Shown here piece by piece: positions 34,894 to 45,200 of a stretch of 64,000 nt of DNA. Under the pieces are notes generated by a model, which was not told the origin of the DNA, did not search any database, and worked only from the letters and a program-made list of their open reading frames with translations. This DNA comes from Fidelibacterota bacterium. Its GTDB lineage: Bacteria; Fidelibacterota; UBA8477; JABMPR01. The stretch spans positions 62,001 to 126,000 of the forward strand of contig JAERTJ010000142.1 in assembly GCA_016844945.1 (NCBI GenBank), written 5' to 3'. Position 1 is the stretch's first letter. Each line of letters opens with the position of its first letter. Made by a program: the position numbers and the translations under genes.

Positions 34894-35068
34894 TACTGCC
34901 TCACCTTGAAAAGTGTTTGATCGCAGGTTTTTGAGACAGAGTCTCACTTGACCTTTCATTTAACGCCGAATAGCGAGCTGGATAACCCTTCATCGAAAAC
35001 ACAGCAAAAGCCTGGCGCTCAAGACTATAATAGCAAACAATGAAATTCAATGGTGAAGGATTGTAACA

Positions 35069-36310
35069 ATGGTTAAATCGATTCGTATTATGCTGGGGGT
35101 GTTTATTATTTCAACCGCCTCATACGCCCAGCCTGAAACCACAATTGAAACCACGAAGCTTTCCGAGACGCTCTATCATTTTAAAGTGACGACTTTTTAT
35201 CCCGTGAGCACACTTGCGTCAATCGGTCCAGATGGAATCCTGCTGGTAGACCCTGGTATGGAACAATCATCAGACGAGCTTTTAAAGACCCTGGCTGAGT
35301 TGAGTGACCAAAAGATTGTAAAGGTCATCAACACCCACTCTCACGATCATCATACCAGCATGAATAAAGTTTTGGGTGAAGATGTAGAAATCTTTGCACA
35401 TGCTGCCAGTTTAGAGTTTATGAGGGGTGATCTTGATGTTTTGGTTGAATGGCCAAAAACAGCGTTACCCTCCAAGACAATCAATTCAAAAACCAGTTTC
35501 ATTTTTAATGGAGAAGAGATATTACTTATTCCTGTTACAGGGGGTCATTGCGGTGATGATATCCTGGTTTACTTCCCTGAATCTAAAGTGGCGTGTACAG
35601 GTGGAGTGCTTAAGGCTGGGTCATACCCAATGGTAGATTTTGCACGAGGTGGGGATTTCAGGGGGTTTCCTGGTTTAGCCAGAGAAGCTTTAGAAATCTT
35701 TCCCGAAGATGTGACTTTTGTACAGTCCCATGGTGATAACTTCAATTACTCCAGAGCATTAAACTATGTGGAGCGGCTTGAGCAAAGTATTCCATTAATA
35801 AAAAATGCGTATTCATCAGGGCTTGATGCAGACAAAATGATCAAGGAAAATATTCTTCACAGTATTTCCACTGAAGACGAAGCTTTCCCCAATCGGAATT
35901 TCTGGATTAGAACCGTCTTTCGAGGGCTCTCTACAGAAAACAATGGGGTGAAAAAATCATTAACAGCCCCTCTTTACCGTGCCCTGCAAAGAGGCTCTGG
36001 ATCAGATGCTGTAAAAGTTTATAAAACAATTAAGAAGTATGAGGCAGAGGATTATGGCTTCAATGAAAATGTCCTCAACATGCTGGGGTACTATTTGCTT
36101 GGTAAAGACCGTTTGAATGATGCCATTGCAATTTTCAAGCTGAATGTTAAAGAGTATCCAAAATCCTTTAATGTCTATGACAGTCTTGGCGAAGCGTATA
36201 TGAATCGTGGCAATCTGTGGCGGGCAAAATACTATTATAAAAAATCATTACGTATCAACCCTGAAAATGAAAATGGCAGATCGATGTTAAAAAAACTCGC
36301 TAACACCTAG
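35069..36310 (+). CDS. Periplasmic metallo-beta-lactamase-fold hydrolase with C-terminal TPR
   Basis: 413 residues. Signal peptide MVKSIRIMLGVFIISTASYA. The hydrolase domain shows PDGILLVDPGMEQ, the metal motif INTHSHDHHTSM, GGHCGDDILVYFPESKVACTGGVLKAG and SHGDNFNYS. From about 335 there are tetratricopeptide repeats (LNMLGYYLLGKDRLNDAIAIFKLNVKEYP, DSLGEAYMNRGNLWRAKYYYKKSLRINP). Such MBL-TPR proteins are known in FCB bacteria but without a set substrate; lactonase, sulfatase or thioesterase activity are all possible. It converges on the thioredoxin-like gene across a bidirectional terminator. Confidence 0.82.
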   Translation: MVKSIRIMLGVFIISTASYAQPETTIETTKLSETLYHFKVTTFYPVSTLASIGPDGILLVDPGMEQSSDELLKTLAELSDQKIVKVINTHSHDHHTSMNKVLGEDVEIFAHAASLEFMRGDLDVLVEWPKTALPSKTINSKTSFIFNGEEILLIPVTGGHCGDDILVYFPESKVACTGGVLKAGSYPMVDFARGGDFRGFPGLAREALEIFPEDVTFVQSHGDNFNYSRALNYVERLEQSIPLIKNAYSSGLDADKMIKENILHSISTEDEAFPNRNFWIRTVFRGLSTENNGVKKSLTAPLYRALQRGSGSDAVKVYKTIKKYEAEDYGFNENVLNMLGYYLLGKDRLNDAIAIFKLNVKEYPKSFNVYDSLGEAYMNRGNLWRAKYYYKKSLRINPENENGRSMLKKLANT

Positions 36311-36344
36311 CGTGCTACAAACACCACTCCGCAACACGTAACAT

Positions 36345-36377
36345 AAAAAAGACGCCTCATCCTAGAGGCGTCTTTTT
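36345..36377. terminator. Bidirectional Rho-independent terminator
   Basis: AAAAAAGACGCCTC and GAGGCGTCTTTTT pair perfectly around a six-base loop, flanked by A- and T-runs on the two sides, so it can end transcripts of both converging genes. Confidence 0.93.
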
Positions 36378-36399
36378 ATTAACCGATTTCTGTAAAAGC

Positions 36400-37458
36400 T
36401 TAACTGGCTGAAAGAAACTTTGCTTTTTGTTCCTTGTAGTAGTTGTCTTCTGGTTGCAGCTTGATGCACTCATCCATCACAGCGACAGCTTCATCGATAC
36501 GGCCCAGTTTCCAGAGTACTTCGCCTTTTGTATCCATGATCTGGGCTTTATCCCGAGCAGCATCTTTGTCTGTGAACATCGCGATAGCTTGATTCACGCG
36601 CTCCAGGGCATTGTCCAGATTCAATTCAAGTTCTGTCATCCGCCAGGCATACCCATTGAGAAAACCAGGGCTTTCTTTTTGAACACCGGACATAAAGTCC
36701 ACATACCGACGATAGGTATCCGCTTCAGCAGCGTTATCCTTTAAACCGCGGTAAAATCTTCGCAGTGCTTCATAGGCTTTGGGGAGTACCTCTGTACTGG
36801 TTTCATTGTTAATAAAAGAGACCAGTGTCTCAGGGTCATTATTCTCATTGGCGTGATAAAGAGCCATTTTCAAAGCGGCTGTTGAGTGGATCAGGGGCTC
36901 TACTGACTCAAGAGCAAACAGCATTTCCCAATAGGTCATAGCAGCCTTTAACCCAGTAGCAGACTCAACTTTTCCTGCCAGGGACACCAATAAATCAACG
37001 TTGCCTGGCTCATCCTGTAATCGTTTGACCAGATCAGGCATGGTGTTAATCCCATTTCGAATCCTCGTCATTTCTGCCAGGTATTCTGCCGGTGGCATAT
37101 ATCCGACAATTCGGTCTATTTCGTTCCCCTCTTCATCAACAAAGATGTAAGCAGGTATTCCAGATACTCTGAATTTTTGGGCCAGTTCTTTGTTTTGGGT
37201 GGAGTCCACATTGAGGTGGTATGAGACAAAATTTTCTGATGCATATTTTATAAGTGCAGGATCAATAAATGTTTCGGCGTCCAGCCGATTACAGGAGCCT
37301 CACCATTTGGCAAAAAATTCATACCCAACGATCTTACCGTTGGTCTCTACCTGAATACTTGCATCCGTAATCCAGGGGTAGGTTGGTGCTTCCTTTTCGG
37401 CGCAGGCAAAAAGCATCAGTCCAATTATGGCACCAAACCATAGTTTGTTAGTTTTCAT
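36400..37458 (-). CDS. Thioredoxin-like TPR selenolipoprotein (in-frame TGA read as selenocysteine)
   Basis: The track shows two ORFs (61 and 269 residues), but the frame runs on through a TGA at 37302-37300. The joined product, from the ATG at 37458 with AAGGA upstream, is 352 residues with Sec53. The sequence is EFFAKW-U-GSCNRLDAETF, a thioredoxin-type WCxxC active site with the first Cys replaced. VSGIPAYIFVDEEGNEIDRIVGY, with the cis-Pro, completes the fold. A lipobox ends the signal peptide (LMLFAC, Cys20), so it faces the periplasm. Residues 140-352 are TPR-like helices (ALERVNQAIAMF, DTKGEVLWKLGRIDEAVAVMDECIKLQP). Expected role: periplasmic thiol-disulfide or peroxide chemistry on a bound partner (inference). 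Confidence 0.88.
37274..37288 (-). promoter_or_regulatory. SECIS-like stem-loop for Sec53
   Basis: UCGGC-UGGAC-GCCGA forms a 5-bp stem beginning 11 nt after the UGA; a lower UGU/ACA helix extends it past a small AA/A internal loop. Position matches the other selenoprotein gene in the window and the Escherichia coli SECIS rule. Confidence 0.68.
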
Positions 37459-37655
37459 GATCATCCTTTCAGTAAGTCGAATCAATTTATCGTCTTATTA
37501 AACTATTGTCATTATCAGGGGTTTGCAATGGCTCACTGTCACAAGGGGACGACTTTTCAGCCTAATGATTCAGTCGTGAACGTGTTGAGTAAACAGCCTT
37601 AACATCAAAACCAATAACCTTAATGCCTGCATGCTTCATTTTCATTCAAGTCCTG

Positions 37656-37796
37656 TTAAATTCCTTCTCCAGAACTATAGTCCTCATCTATTACTTTTAG
37701 TTCTTTTAATTTTAGCTCAAGAGCAGCAATCCGTTTTTGAGACATAATACCAAGTGCTACACCAGCCAAACCAAAAATAAAGCCAATTGTTTCCAT
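37656..37796 (-). CDS. 46-residue single-helix membrane protein
   Basis: Too short for the ORF track. ATG at 37796 with AAGGAA upstream, TAA at 37658-37656. The protein METIGFIFGLAGVALGIMSQ continues as KRIAALELKLKELKVIDEDYSSGEGI: one N-terminal membrane helix then an amphipathic, coiled-coil-like helix. Similar tiny proteins occur in many bacteria, with no assigned role. It lies between the DsrE gene and the selenolipoprotein gene on the same strand and may belong to their transcript. Confidence 0.7.
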   Translation of the reverse strand: METIGFIFGLAGVALGIMSQKRIAALELKLKELKVIDEDYSSGEGI

Positions 37797-37863
37797 ATTA
37801 TTCCTTTCAGTTATCTGTGTTTCAATGAACTCCAACTAAAATTGCATCTTCTGAATGAGCTTC

Positions 37864-38202
37864 TTATAGAGTTAAAAGCTTGTCATCTGCTTGAATATAT
37901 TTAGAGAGAGTCGTTCCCATATAGTGTACATCGACACCAAACGATTTTAGGCTTGTGGTTACCTCAAATGAATCACTGCAAGCCTTACACGCCTCTACAG
38001 TCACTCCATGATTCAGCATTTCTGACACTAGCTCTTGAATCTCCTGGTCTGCAGCAACCAGTTTTGCTGAAGCGCCCCAGATAATCACGTTGATCTCATC
38101 CCACCATCCCTGGGCTTTTGCATTTACGACATACATTCCCAGCATATGAGTCACCGTGTCTTTGTTGTCTGTGGTCCAGAGGACATTGAGTCTACTCATC
38201 AT
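37864..38202 (-). CDS. DsrE/DsrF-like family protein
   Basis: 112 residues. LNVLWTTDNKDTVTHMLGMYVVNAKAQGWWDEINVIIWGASAKLV and the loop HGVTVEACKACSDSFEV match the DsrE fold used in sulfur transfer (TusD, DsrE, YchN). Two cysteines in ACKAC could be the sulfur-relay site. AAGGAGCT precedes the ATG. It is not in a sulfur-oxidation cluster, so a general sulfur or selenium relay role is only inference; nearness to a selenoprotein gene is notable. Confidence 0.82.
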   Translation of the reverse strand: MMSRLNVLWTTDNKDTVTHMLGMYVVNAKAQGWWDEINVIIWGASAKLVAADQEIQELVSEMLNHGVTVEACKACSDSFEVTTSLKSFGVDVHYMGTTLSKYIQADDKLLTL

Positions 38203-38440
38203 AGCTCCTTCTTCGCGGGTTAATTATACCCGGATTTTCTCTTTTAGGATATTGTTACCCCGTCCTTTAGGACGCTGGTAAGTCTCCTCAGCATACCTGG
38301 ACTTTAATCCAACTCTTTTGGGGCTAATGCCCAGTCTAATTTACCTGCTGGTATCCCCAGGCTAAAGCCTGCGGTAATTGATGCCAACACTATGGCTTGT
38401 CTACAACCGGGCAATAGTAAATTCATCATTTATCTCAAAC
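38203..38440. repeat. Repeat-bearing gap upstream of the DsrE gene
   Basis: No gene seen. It has two perfect palindromes, CGTCCTTTAGGACG (38261-38274) and CAGGCTAAAGCCTG (38358-38371), in text resembling dispersed GGCTAAAGCC-type intergenic repeats. Confidence 0.5.
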
Positions 38441-38443
38441 AAA

Positions 38444-38487
38444 AAAAGGCTCCGCCCCTCGAGAACCTCTGGGTGACGGAGCCTTTT
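38444..38487 (-). terminator. Terminator of the act operon
   Basis: On the minus strand AAAAGGCTCCG and CGGAGCCTTTT form a strong stem with a T-run after it, 20 bases past the actF stop. The stem encloses a 22-base loop that can itself fold. Confidence 0.88.
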
Positions 38488-38506
38488 AAAACCAGCTAGT
38501 AAAAGT

Positions 38507-39685
38507 CTAATGAACGGTGTGATCGATAGATTTTTGAAGTTTAGGATCACCCATGGCAATGACTGGATCACTACCCATCCTGAAGAACAACCACCAGACA
38601 AAGATACCACCCATTCCCAGGAGGGTCGTGACGTGCATCCAGGATATCTGGAAATGATTATCATTGAACGTGGGGTTAACCATCCAGAAATGATCTACAA
38701 AGTGCATAAAGATGATCAGGCTTGCTAAGGAGACAATTAACACAGGAACCCGTTTGACAGCCCTGAATGCCAACATGATAAAGGGAACAATAAAATGGAA
38801 GATGATAAGAAACAGACTCACACCCTTCCAGCCATGCTCCCAACGATGGATAAACCAGAGGGTTTCTTCTGGAATATTACCATACCAGATCAGGAAGTAT
38901 TGAGAACCACCGATGTAGGCCCACCACGCCGTGAAAGCGAACAGGAATTTACCAAAATCATGGGTGTGTTCAGCAGTCACTATGTCACCTGCACCATTTC
39001 TCCGCAACATGATTGCCAACAGGGAGAGCAGTGCCAGGCCACCTAAAAAACCACCTGAGAACACATAGACACCAAATATTGTTGAAAACCAGTGTGGATC
39101 AAGACTCATAAGCCAATCAAAGGCAAAAACAGTAACGGTCAGAGCAAAAAGAACTGTGCCACCTGCAGCTTTACGGCGCATTTTTCCCAGACTTTCTGCA
39201 TCACCACCATCTTGTGCCAGAGAGAGTACACGGAGACCGCGAGCCAGCCAGGTCCAGATTACAAAGATGAGCACATTCCGGATGATAAAAAAGGTGGTGT
39301 TGAGATAAGGTGCCTTCCATTGAAGGATAGGATCGTGAGCCACGGCTTCCTCATGTGTCCAATGGAAAAGATCATGCATCCCAAAAAACAATGGAATCAT
39401 TAAAACGCCCATTATGGGAAGCGTACAAGCCAGGTTTTCTGCCACGCGTCGCATGACAACCCCCCAATAGGCACCGGTTATGTGATGAATCAGAACAAAG
39501 AAAAGGCCACCAAGACCAAGGGTTGTTAGAAAAGTAAAAGCTGTTAGATAGGCCTGGAAGAATTGTGCATGATCCATAAATGCGCCTACAACAGAAAGGA
39601 GCAGACCAACCACACCAACGATCAATGCTTTTTGAGCAAAGGATCCAGTCTCTAATAATTCGTATGTTTTGTTGTCGAATTTCAT
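38507..39685 (-). CDS. actF: Alternative complex III subunit ActF
   Basis: 392 residues from the ATG at 39685, about ten membrane helices. As last gene of the act cluster and by its pattern (HHITGAYWGVVMRRVAENLACTLP, LARGLRVLSLAQDGGD, FDWLMSLDPHWFSTIFGVY, WWAYIGGSQYFLIWYGNIPEET) it is the quinol:cytochrome c oxidoreductase membrane subunit ActF. The upstream extension in the track overlaps actE and is not needed. Confidence 0.93.
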   Translation of the reverse strand: MKFDNKTYELLETGSFAQKALIVGVVGLLLSVVGAFMDHAQFFQAYLTAFTFLTTLGLGGLFFVLIHHITGAYWGVVMRRVAENLACTLPIMGVLMIPLFFGMHDLFHWTHEEAVAHDPILQWKAPYLNTTFFIIRNVLIFVIWTWLARGLRVLSLAQDGGDAESLGKMRRKAAGGTVLFALTVTVFAFDWLMSLDPHWFSTIFGVYVFSGGFLGGLALLSLLAIMLRRNGAGDIVTAEHTHDFGKFLFAFTAWWAYIGGSQYFLIWYGNIPEETLWFIHRWEHGWKGVSLFLIIFHFIVPFIMLAFRAVKRVPVLIVSLASLIIFMHFVDHFWMVNPTFNDNHFQISWMHVTTLLGMGGIFVWWLFFRMGSDPVIAMGDPKLQKSIDHTVH

Positions 39686-39702
39686 AATGCGATCAAAACC
39701 TT

Positions 39703-40278
39703 TTAATTCTGTTGAATGGATCTGATGTAGCCAATGATTGCCCAACGATCTTCCACTGAAACCTGAGCCTTTAATGATGGCATATTTAGCCAGCCTTCAG
39801 ATATGGCATTAAACATGTGCCCATCGCTCAATTTTTTGATGCGTTCATCATGAAAATTGGCTGGTGGAATAGGATATTCGTAATACAGAATCTTCCCTTT
39901 TCCATCTGCGTTCACACCATGACAAGCGGTACAATAAATGTCATAGCGCTCTTTACCACGCTCAAGCATGTCAGAAGTAATAGCCATAGGGGCGTTCATG
40001 ATAAAGTCACCTGCGGCATCTTTACCCAGGAAATAGGCATCATCTTCCCGCAACTGACCACGGGCAACAGTCCCTTCCACGGGTGTCCTCATACTGGCAC
40101 CATCCACAAAGAAATTACTTTCTGATTGTGCCTTGTATTTACCTTGAGAATCCATATTGGGGTTCAGGTGTATCGGTGGTTTTTCTGAAAAATTTCCACG
40201 TCCACACGAGATTACCAGAATCATAATACCAACGGTTAGCATCAGACGAGACAGTGATTTTATTGTATTCATCATCAT
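39703..40278 (-). CDS. actE: Alternative complex III monoheme cytochrome c subunit ActE
   Basis: 191 residues. A lipobox (IMILVISC) anchors it in the membrane and CTACHG binds one heme c; a following PPANFHDERIKKLSDGHMFNAISEGWLNMPS carries the likely Met ligand. It passes electrons from the ActA/ActB module to a downstream cytochrome c or oxidase. It lies three bases from actD and 17 bases before actF. Confidence 0.93.
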   Translation of the reverse strand: MMMNTIKSLSRLMLTVGIMILVISCGRGNFSEKPPIHLNPNMDSQGKYKAQSESNFFVDGASMRTPVEGTVARGQLREDDAYFLGKDAAGDFIMNAPMAITSDMLERGKERYDIYCTACHGVNADGKGKILYYEYPIPPANFHDERIKKLSDGHMFNAISEGWLNMPSLKAQVSVEDRWAIIGYIRSIQQN

Positions 40279-40281
40279 CTC

Positions 40282-40815
40282 CTACTCGCCTGCCACAAGT
40301 TCGACATCGGTTCCACCAATTGAACTGAGGAACTCCTGGACTTGCGTGTCATCAAACTTTTCATCATCTGATTCAATACTGACATAAAAGGCATCATCAG
40401 TCACTTTCGCAAACTTGTCTGAATAAAAAACAGGGTGGTGCAAGCGAGGCAAACGGTTCAAGTGAAACATTCCCAGCACCGCTCCAAAGGCACCAAACAA
40501 CACAAATAGGGCAAAGGTGACAATGATAAATGCCTGCCAACTGAAGAATGGTTTCCCTGATATCACCAGGGGATACTCAACTGCAGCAATCCAGTATTGA
40601 AGCCCCATTCCTATTGAGGCACCTGTAAGTGTCATGCCTCCTACGATATAACCGAGAGGAGACCGCTTGAGACCCATGGCATCATCCATTCCATGAATGG
40701 GAAAGGGTGAATGACAGTCAAACTTCTTATATCCGGCATCGCGGACTTTCTTGGCGGCTTCAATAAGCTCAGCAGGATTAGCAAAACGAGCAAGCGCTCC
40801 TAATGTTTGACTCAT
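40282..40815 (-). CDS. actD: Alternative complex III subunit ActD (DUF3341)
   Basis: 177 residues, two membrane helices in the middle ([20 protein letters not shown] and [20 protein letters not shown]). [49 protein letters not shown] is the family hallmark. ActD is membrane-peripheral-facing and joins the two integral subunits. Its ATG overlaps the actC stop as ATGA. Confidence 0.94.
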   Translation of the reverse strand: MSQTLGALARFANPAELIEAAKKVRDAGYKKFDCHSPFPIHGMDDAMGLKRSPLGYIVGGMTLTGASIGMGLQYWIAAVEYPLVISGKPFFSWQAFIIVTFALFVLFGAFGAVLGMFHLNRLPRLHHPVFYSDKFAKVTDDAFYVSIESDDEKFDDTQVQEFLSSIGGTDVELVAGE

Positions 40816-42248
40816 TTGGCACCTCCACTCTGTTTGGCTGGTTTTTCATTGGAATGATAATGATGGGGGTCTGCTTCTGGCATAACACCTTTAACTTCAG
40901 CAAGAGCCACCATGGGTAGAAACCTCAAGAACAGCAGGAAGAAAGTGAAAAACAATCCAAAACTTCCCACAAAGGTCAGAATATCCCAGATGGATGGTGA
41001 GTAGTAGTCCCAACTTGAAGGCAGAAAATCTCGTGATAGGGACGTCACTGTAATAACAAATCTTTCAAACCACATACCAATATTTACAAAAATGGAAGCC
41101 ACAAACATCACAGGGATACTACGCCGTAATTTTTTGAACCAGAATATCTGCGGGGTAATCACATTACATAAGAACATGATCCAGTATGCCCAGGCATAGG
41201 GTCCAAAAGCTCTATTGATAAAAGCAAAAACTTCGAATTGATTCCCAGAATACCAGGCAATAAAGAACTCAGTCAAATAGGCATAGCCCACCATGGAGCC
41301 AGTTACTAAAATGATTTTATTCATTTTCTCAAGATGGCCGATGGTGATAATGTCTTCCAGACCATATATCTTCCGGGCAATAATTGCCAGGGTCATCACC
41401 ATACCAAAACCAGAGAACACGGCACCTGCTACGAAATAAGGTGGGAAAATTGTTGTATGCCAACCTGGTATCAAACTCGTTGCAAAGTCTGTTGCAACAA
41501 CTGAGTGGACTGAAAGTACCAGAGGGGTAGCCAACCCGGCTAACATGAGATATGCTTTTTCATAGTGCTGCCACTGACGATTTCCACCTCTCCAACCCAG
41601 GGCAAAGAAGCCGAGAACCTTTTTACGAAGCTTAGTTGCTCGATCACGAAGGGTTGCCAGATCAGGAATAAGACCAACGTACCAGAACAGGGTTGATACG
41701 GTAAAATAGGTACCAACTGCAAAAATATCCCAGAGGAGCGGGCTTCTGAAGTTGGGCCAGATCAACATCTGATTTGGTACGGGAAACATATAATATGCCA
41801 ACCAGATACGACCGACATGAATTCCCGGAAAAACCAACGCTGAAATAACGGCAAAAATAGTCATGGCTTCAGCAAAACGGTTAATCGCAGTCCGCCATTG
41901 TTGTCTCAGGAGAAACAAAATGGCTGAAATCAAGGTTCCGGCATGTCCAATACCCACCCAGAACACAAAATTTACAATTGCCCACCCCCAACCAACGGGA
42001 TTATTCAGACCCCAGATACCGGTACCTTCCCAGACCAGCCAGCCAATGGCTCCCAGGAGAACCATCAATCCAGATACAGCCATGGCAAACAATAGATACC
42101 ATTTCGGAGGGGTTTTTGTTTCAACGATGCCGCTGACTTTATCTGTCAGGGTCGTAAAGGTATGACCGCCAGTCACCAGCGGTTCTTCACCCCCGACAGC
42201 AAGTGCTGCATCGGAATCTCTTTTGGGATGTTTGTTTAATTCGCTCAC
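40812..42248 (-). CDS. actC: Alternative complex III quinol-binding subunit ActC (NrfD-like)
   Basis: 478 residues with about ten helices of the NrfD/PsrC family: [45 protein letters not shown], and [35 protein letters not shown]. It is the quinol site and probable proton path of the complex. A short soluble N-terminus ([21 protein letters not shown]) precedes the first helix. Between actB and actC 34 bases are untranslated. Confidence 0.94.
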   Translation of the reverse strand: MSELNKHPKRDSDAALAVGGEEPLVTGGHTFTTLTDKVSGIVETKTPPKWYLLFAMAVSGLMVLLGAIGWLVWEGTGIWGLNNPVGWGWAIVNFVFWVGIGHAGTLISAILFLLRQQWRTAINRFAEAMTIFAVISALVFPGIHVGRIWLAYYMFPVPNQMLIWPNFRSPLLWDIFAVGTYFTVSTLFWYVGLIPDLATLRDRATKLRKKVLGFFALGWRGGNRQWQHYEKAYLMLAGLATPLVLSVHSVVATDFATSLIPGWHTTIFPPYFVAGAVFSGFGMVMTLAIIARKIYGLEDIITIGHLEKMNKIILVTGSMVGYAYLTEFFIAWYSGNQFEVFAFINRAFGPYAWAYWIMFLCNVITPQIFWFKKLRRSIPVMFVASIFVNIGMWFERFVITVTSLSRDFLPSSWDYYSPSIWDILTFVGSFGLFFTFFLLFLRFLPMVALAEVKGVMPEADPHHYHSNEKPAKQSGGAK

Positions 42249-42282
42249 TTTAGAGTTCCATATAGTTTCATTGCTTCAATCA

Positions 42283-45200
42283 CTACGCACCATGTCCATG
42301 GGCGCTATGTTCATCATCACCCATCTCAACCAGAGCAGGATTCGGGTTACGCAGTTTGGCTCCATAACTGGTACGTGGTTGCAGATTCAGTTCACCCAAT
42401 AAGGCATAATCACGGTTTTGTGCTTTAATTTTGGAAACTTCGCTGTTTGGATCATTGATGTTTCCAAAGGCAATAGCATCAGTGGGACAAGCCTGTTGAC
42501 AGGCGACGACCACATCGCCATCTTCAAGTTCTCGACCTTCGTTTTTAACCTCAATCTTAGCCACATTGATACGTTGGACACAGAAAGTACATTTCTCCAT
42601 GACTCCCCGGAACCTGACAGAAACATCAGGGTTCATAGCCATCTCAACAATCTCAGGCATATCCTTTGTGTAGTTGAAGAAGTTGAATCGACGCACTTTA
42701 TAAGGACAGTTGTTCGCACAATAACGCGTACCAATGCAGCGGTTGTAGGCCATTTCGTTCAGACCTTCCTCGCTGTGCGTGGTAGCTGCTACGGGGCAAA
42801 CACCCTCACAAGGCGCCATCTCACAGTGCTGACAGGCAATGGGCTGAAAAATCATTTCTGGATCTTCAACATCACCCGTGTAATAACGATCAAGACGAAT
42901 CCAGCTCATATCGCGGCCATTGCTGACCTCTTCTTTACCTATGACTGGAATATTGTTTTCACTCTGACAGGCAATAGTACATGCAGAACAGCCGGTACAA
43001 CTGGTGAGATCAATTGACATGCCCCACTGGTTACCATCAGAATAATCATGCTCTTTCCACAAGCCCTTGAGCTCTTGCTTCTCAGCAAAAGCCATAGCGA
43101 ATTCCGGGTCCTCCTTGTAATCAGCAAGCGTGCTTTCGCGAACGATGGTGGGCAATCTTTCCTGGATGGCATCAGCAGCCAGTTTTTCCTCATCAAAGCC
43201 ATGGTTATCCTGAACACAAGCCAGGGTATAGCTTCCAAATGCTTTTTCGGCGGAAAAACCACTTGAGATATGCATGCCTGAGGAACTTCTTAATGTACTG
43301 ACATTAGAACCCACGCCATTAGAAACACGACCAATATTGCGGCCATAACCTAACTCAAGGGCAATGGTATTATCCGCCATTCCCGGCTGAATCCAGACAG
43401 GTAGTGTCACATCGACACCATTATGGCTAATTTTCAATAGATCTTCATTTTTAACCTGGAGGTGTTTCGCAGTATTGGCACCTAATAGCGCCACATTATC
43501 CCAGGTAACCTTTGTAACGGGATCAGGTAATTCCTGCATCCAACCATTGTTGGCATATCGGCCGTCAAAACTGGTAAAAGATGCTGTGAAAATGACCTCA
43601 ATGTCAGAAACTGATGCTGACGAGGCATAGTAGCGCCCCATGGAAACAACACCCTGAGCTCTGGCTTTATTCAGGACAACAGGAGTTTCACGATTTGTTT
43701 CATAGAAACCATCATGAACAACTTTTCGCCAGGCTTTGTCAAATCCACTCTCGCCAAGAATACCTTTCCATGTCTCTTGTACCACGTCATAGGCAGTCAC
43801 TGCTTCATCAGAGATCAGGTCAGCTAAGACATCAAGATTACTTTTGCCATCAAACAGCGGAGCAATCAAGGGTTGAATGATTCCGGCGCCACCATATCCA
43901 GACACATCACCCCAACTCTCCAGAAAATGGGCGGCTGGAATGTGCCAGGATGTTTTTGAGGATGTTTCATCAACATGTGATGATAGATGGACTGAGTAAT
44001 CCACCTTACTCAAGCCCTTAAGAAAGTCCACATCAGCCGGACTTTGATAGACAGGGTTTCCACCGAGTATAACAAGTGATTGTATCTTGCCGGCATTCAT
44101 GTCTTTGCCCAGGTCTACAAATGATTTCAGGTTAGAAACTTGCATATCGGGGTTCACAGAATACGACACTGTTTTGTCGGTATTACCCAATGCATTATTC
44201 ATTAATGCAATGAGGGTGTGAACCTCTGCAGGTTGTCGTCGACCACCTACAATAAGAGATTGTCCCTTGTTAGCGATTAGATCTTTCGCCAGTTCTGAAA
44301 TCCATTTCTTATCGAATTCAGCATTAACTCTTGGGGCACTGATGTCTAACCCTTGATTGCTCAGCTCATGCGTTAGCGCTGCGGCAAACATACCGACCTG
44401 GCTATTCTGTACTCTGAGACGATGATCTGCCATACCACCTGTAATGGTGTAAGTACCTTCCACCACATAGAGACGATTCATACTGTCTTTTTCTGACTGC
44501 ACTTTGCGTCGCGATGCAAAATCTCGGGCATGGGGGATATCATTGCTATCCATCTGTAGGAAGTCTGAATCCAGAGAAAGAACGACATTGGCTTTTTTGA
44601 ACGTATAGTTGGGTTTGGCTGCTGAACCAGTAGCCGCCTCAACTCCAGCAATTATATTTTCATCGCTAACACTATCATAGGTAACCCAGCGGGCTCTTGG
44701 GTATTTTTTGATGAATGCTTCACTCAGGCGCATCATGGAAGGAGATGCAAAACCTTCTGTGAGAATTGCTAAACCTTCACCACCATTTTCTGCATACTTC
44801 TCAGCTTCTTGCATCCAGGCTCTACGATAGGCATCCCATTTGGAATTTTTACCTTTGTGCAAAACCACCTGAGATCGGTCTGGATCGTAAAGGTTGAGCA
44901 TTTCTGCCTGCATAAAAACATTGGAAGAACCACCTGAAGCTGGATGGCTTTTGTTGCCCTCAATTTTTGTGGGCCGACCTTCGTGGCTCTCTACCAGAAG
45001 ACCAAAGGATTCGGTTCCAAAAGGCATGTTGGTAGCGTAATACTGTGGTTTTCCAGGGATGACTTCTTCAGGTTTAACCACATACGGAATGATTTTCTCA
45101 ACGGGGCGACGGCAGCTGGTAAGACCAGCCAGGGCCATGGATGCCCCCATGAGACTCAAAAATTTTCTTCGTGAGACAGGGTTTTTCAGTTCATCGGCAC

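Noticed and set aside
37300-37302. TGA reassigned to Trp or a plain stop in the thioredoxin-like gene
   Set aside because: Other genes here end in TGA and use TGG for Trp; the preceding codon is TGG and the position is a Cys in thioredoxins.
42418-43017. 199-residue plus-strand ORF within actB
   Set aside because: Antisense shadow of a well-supported gene; no ribosome-binding site or family match.
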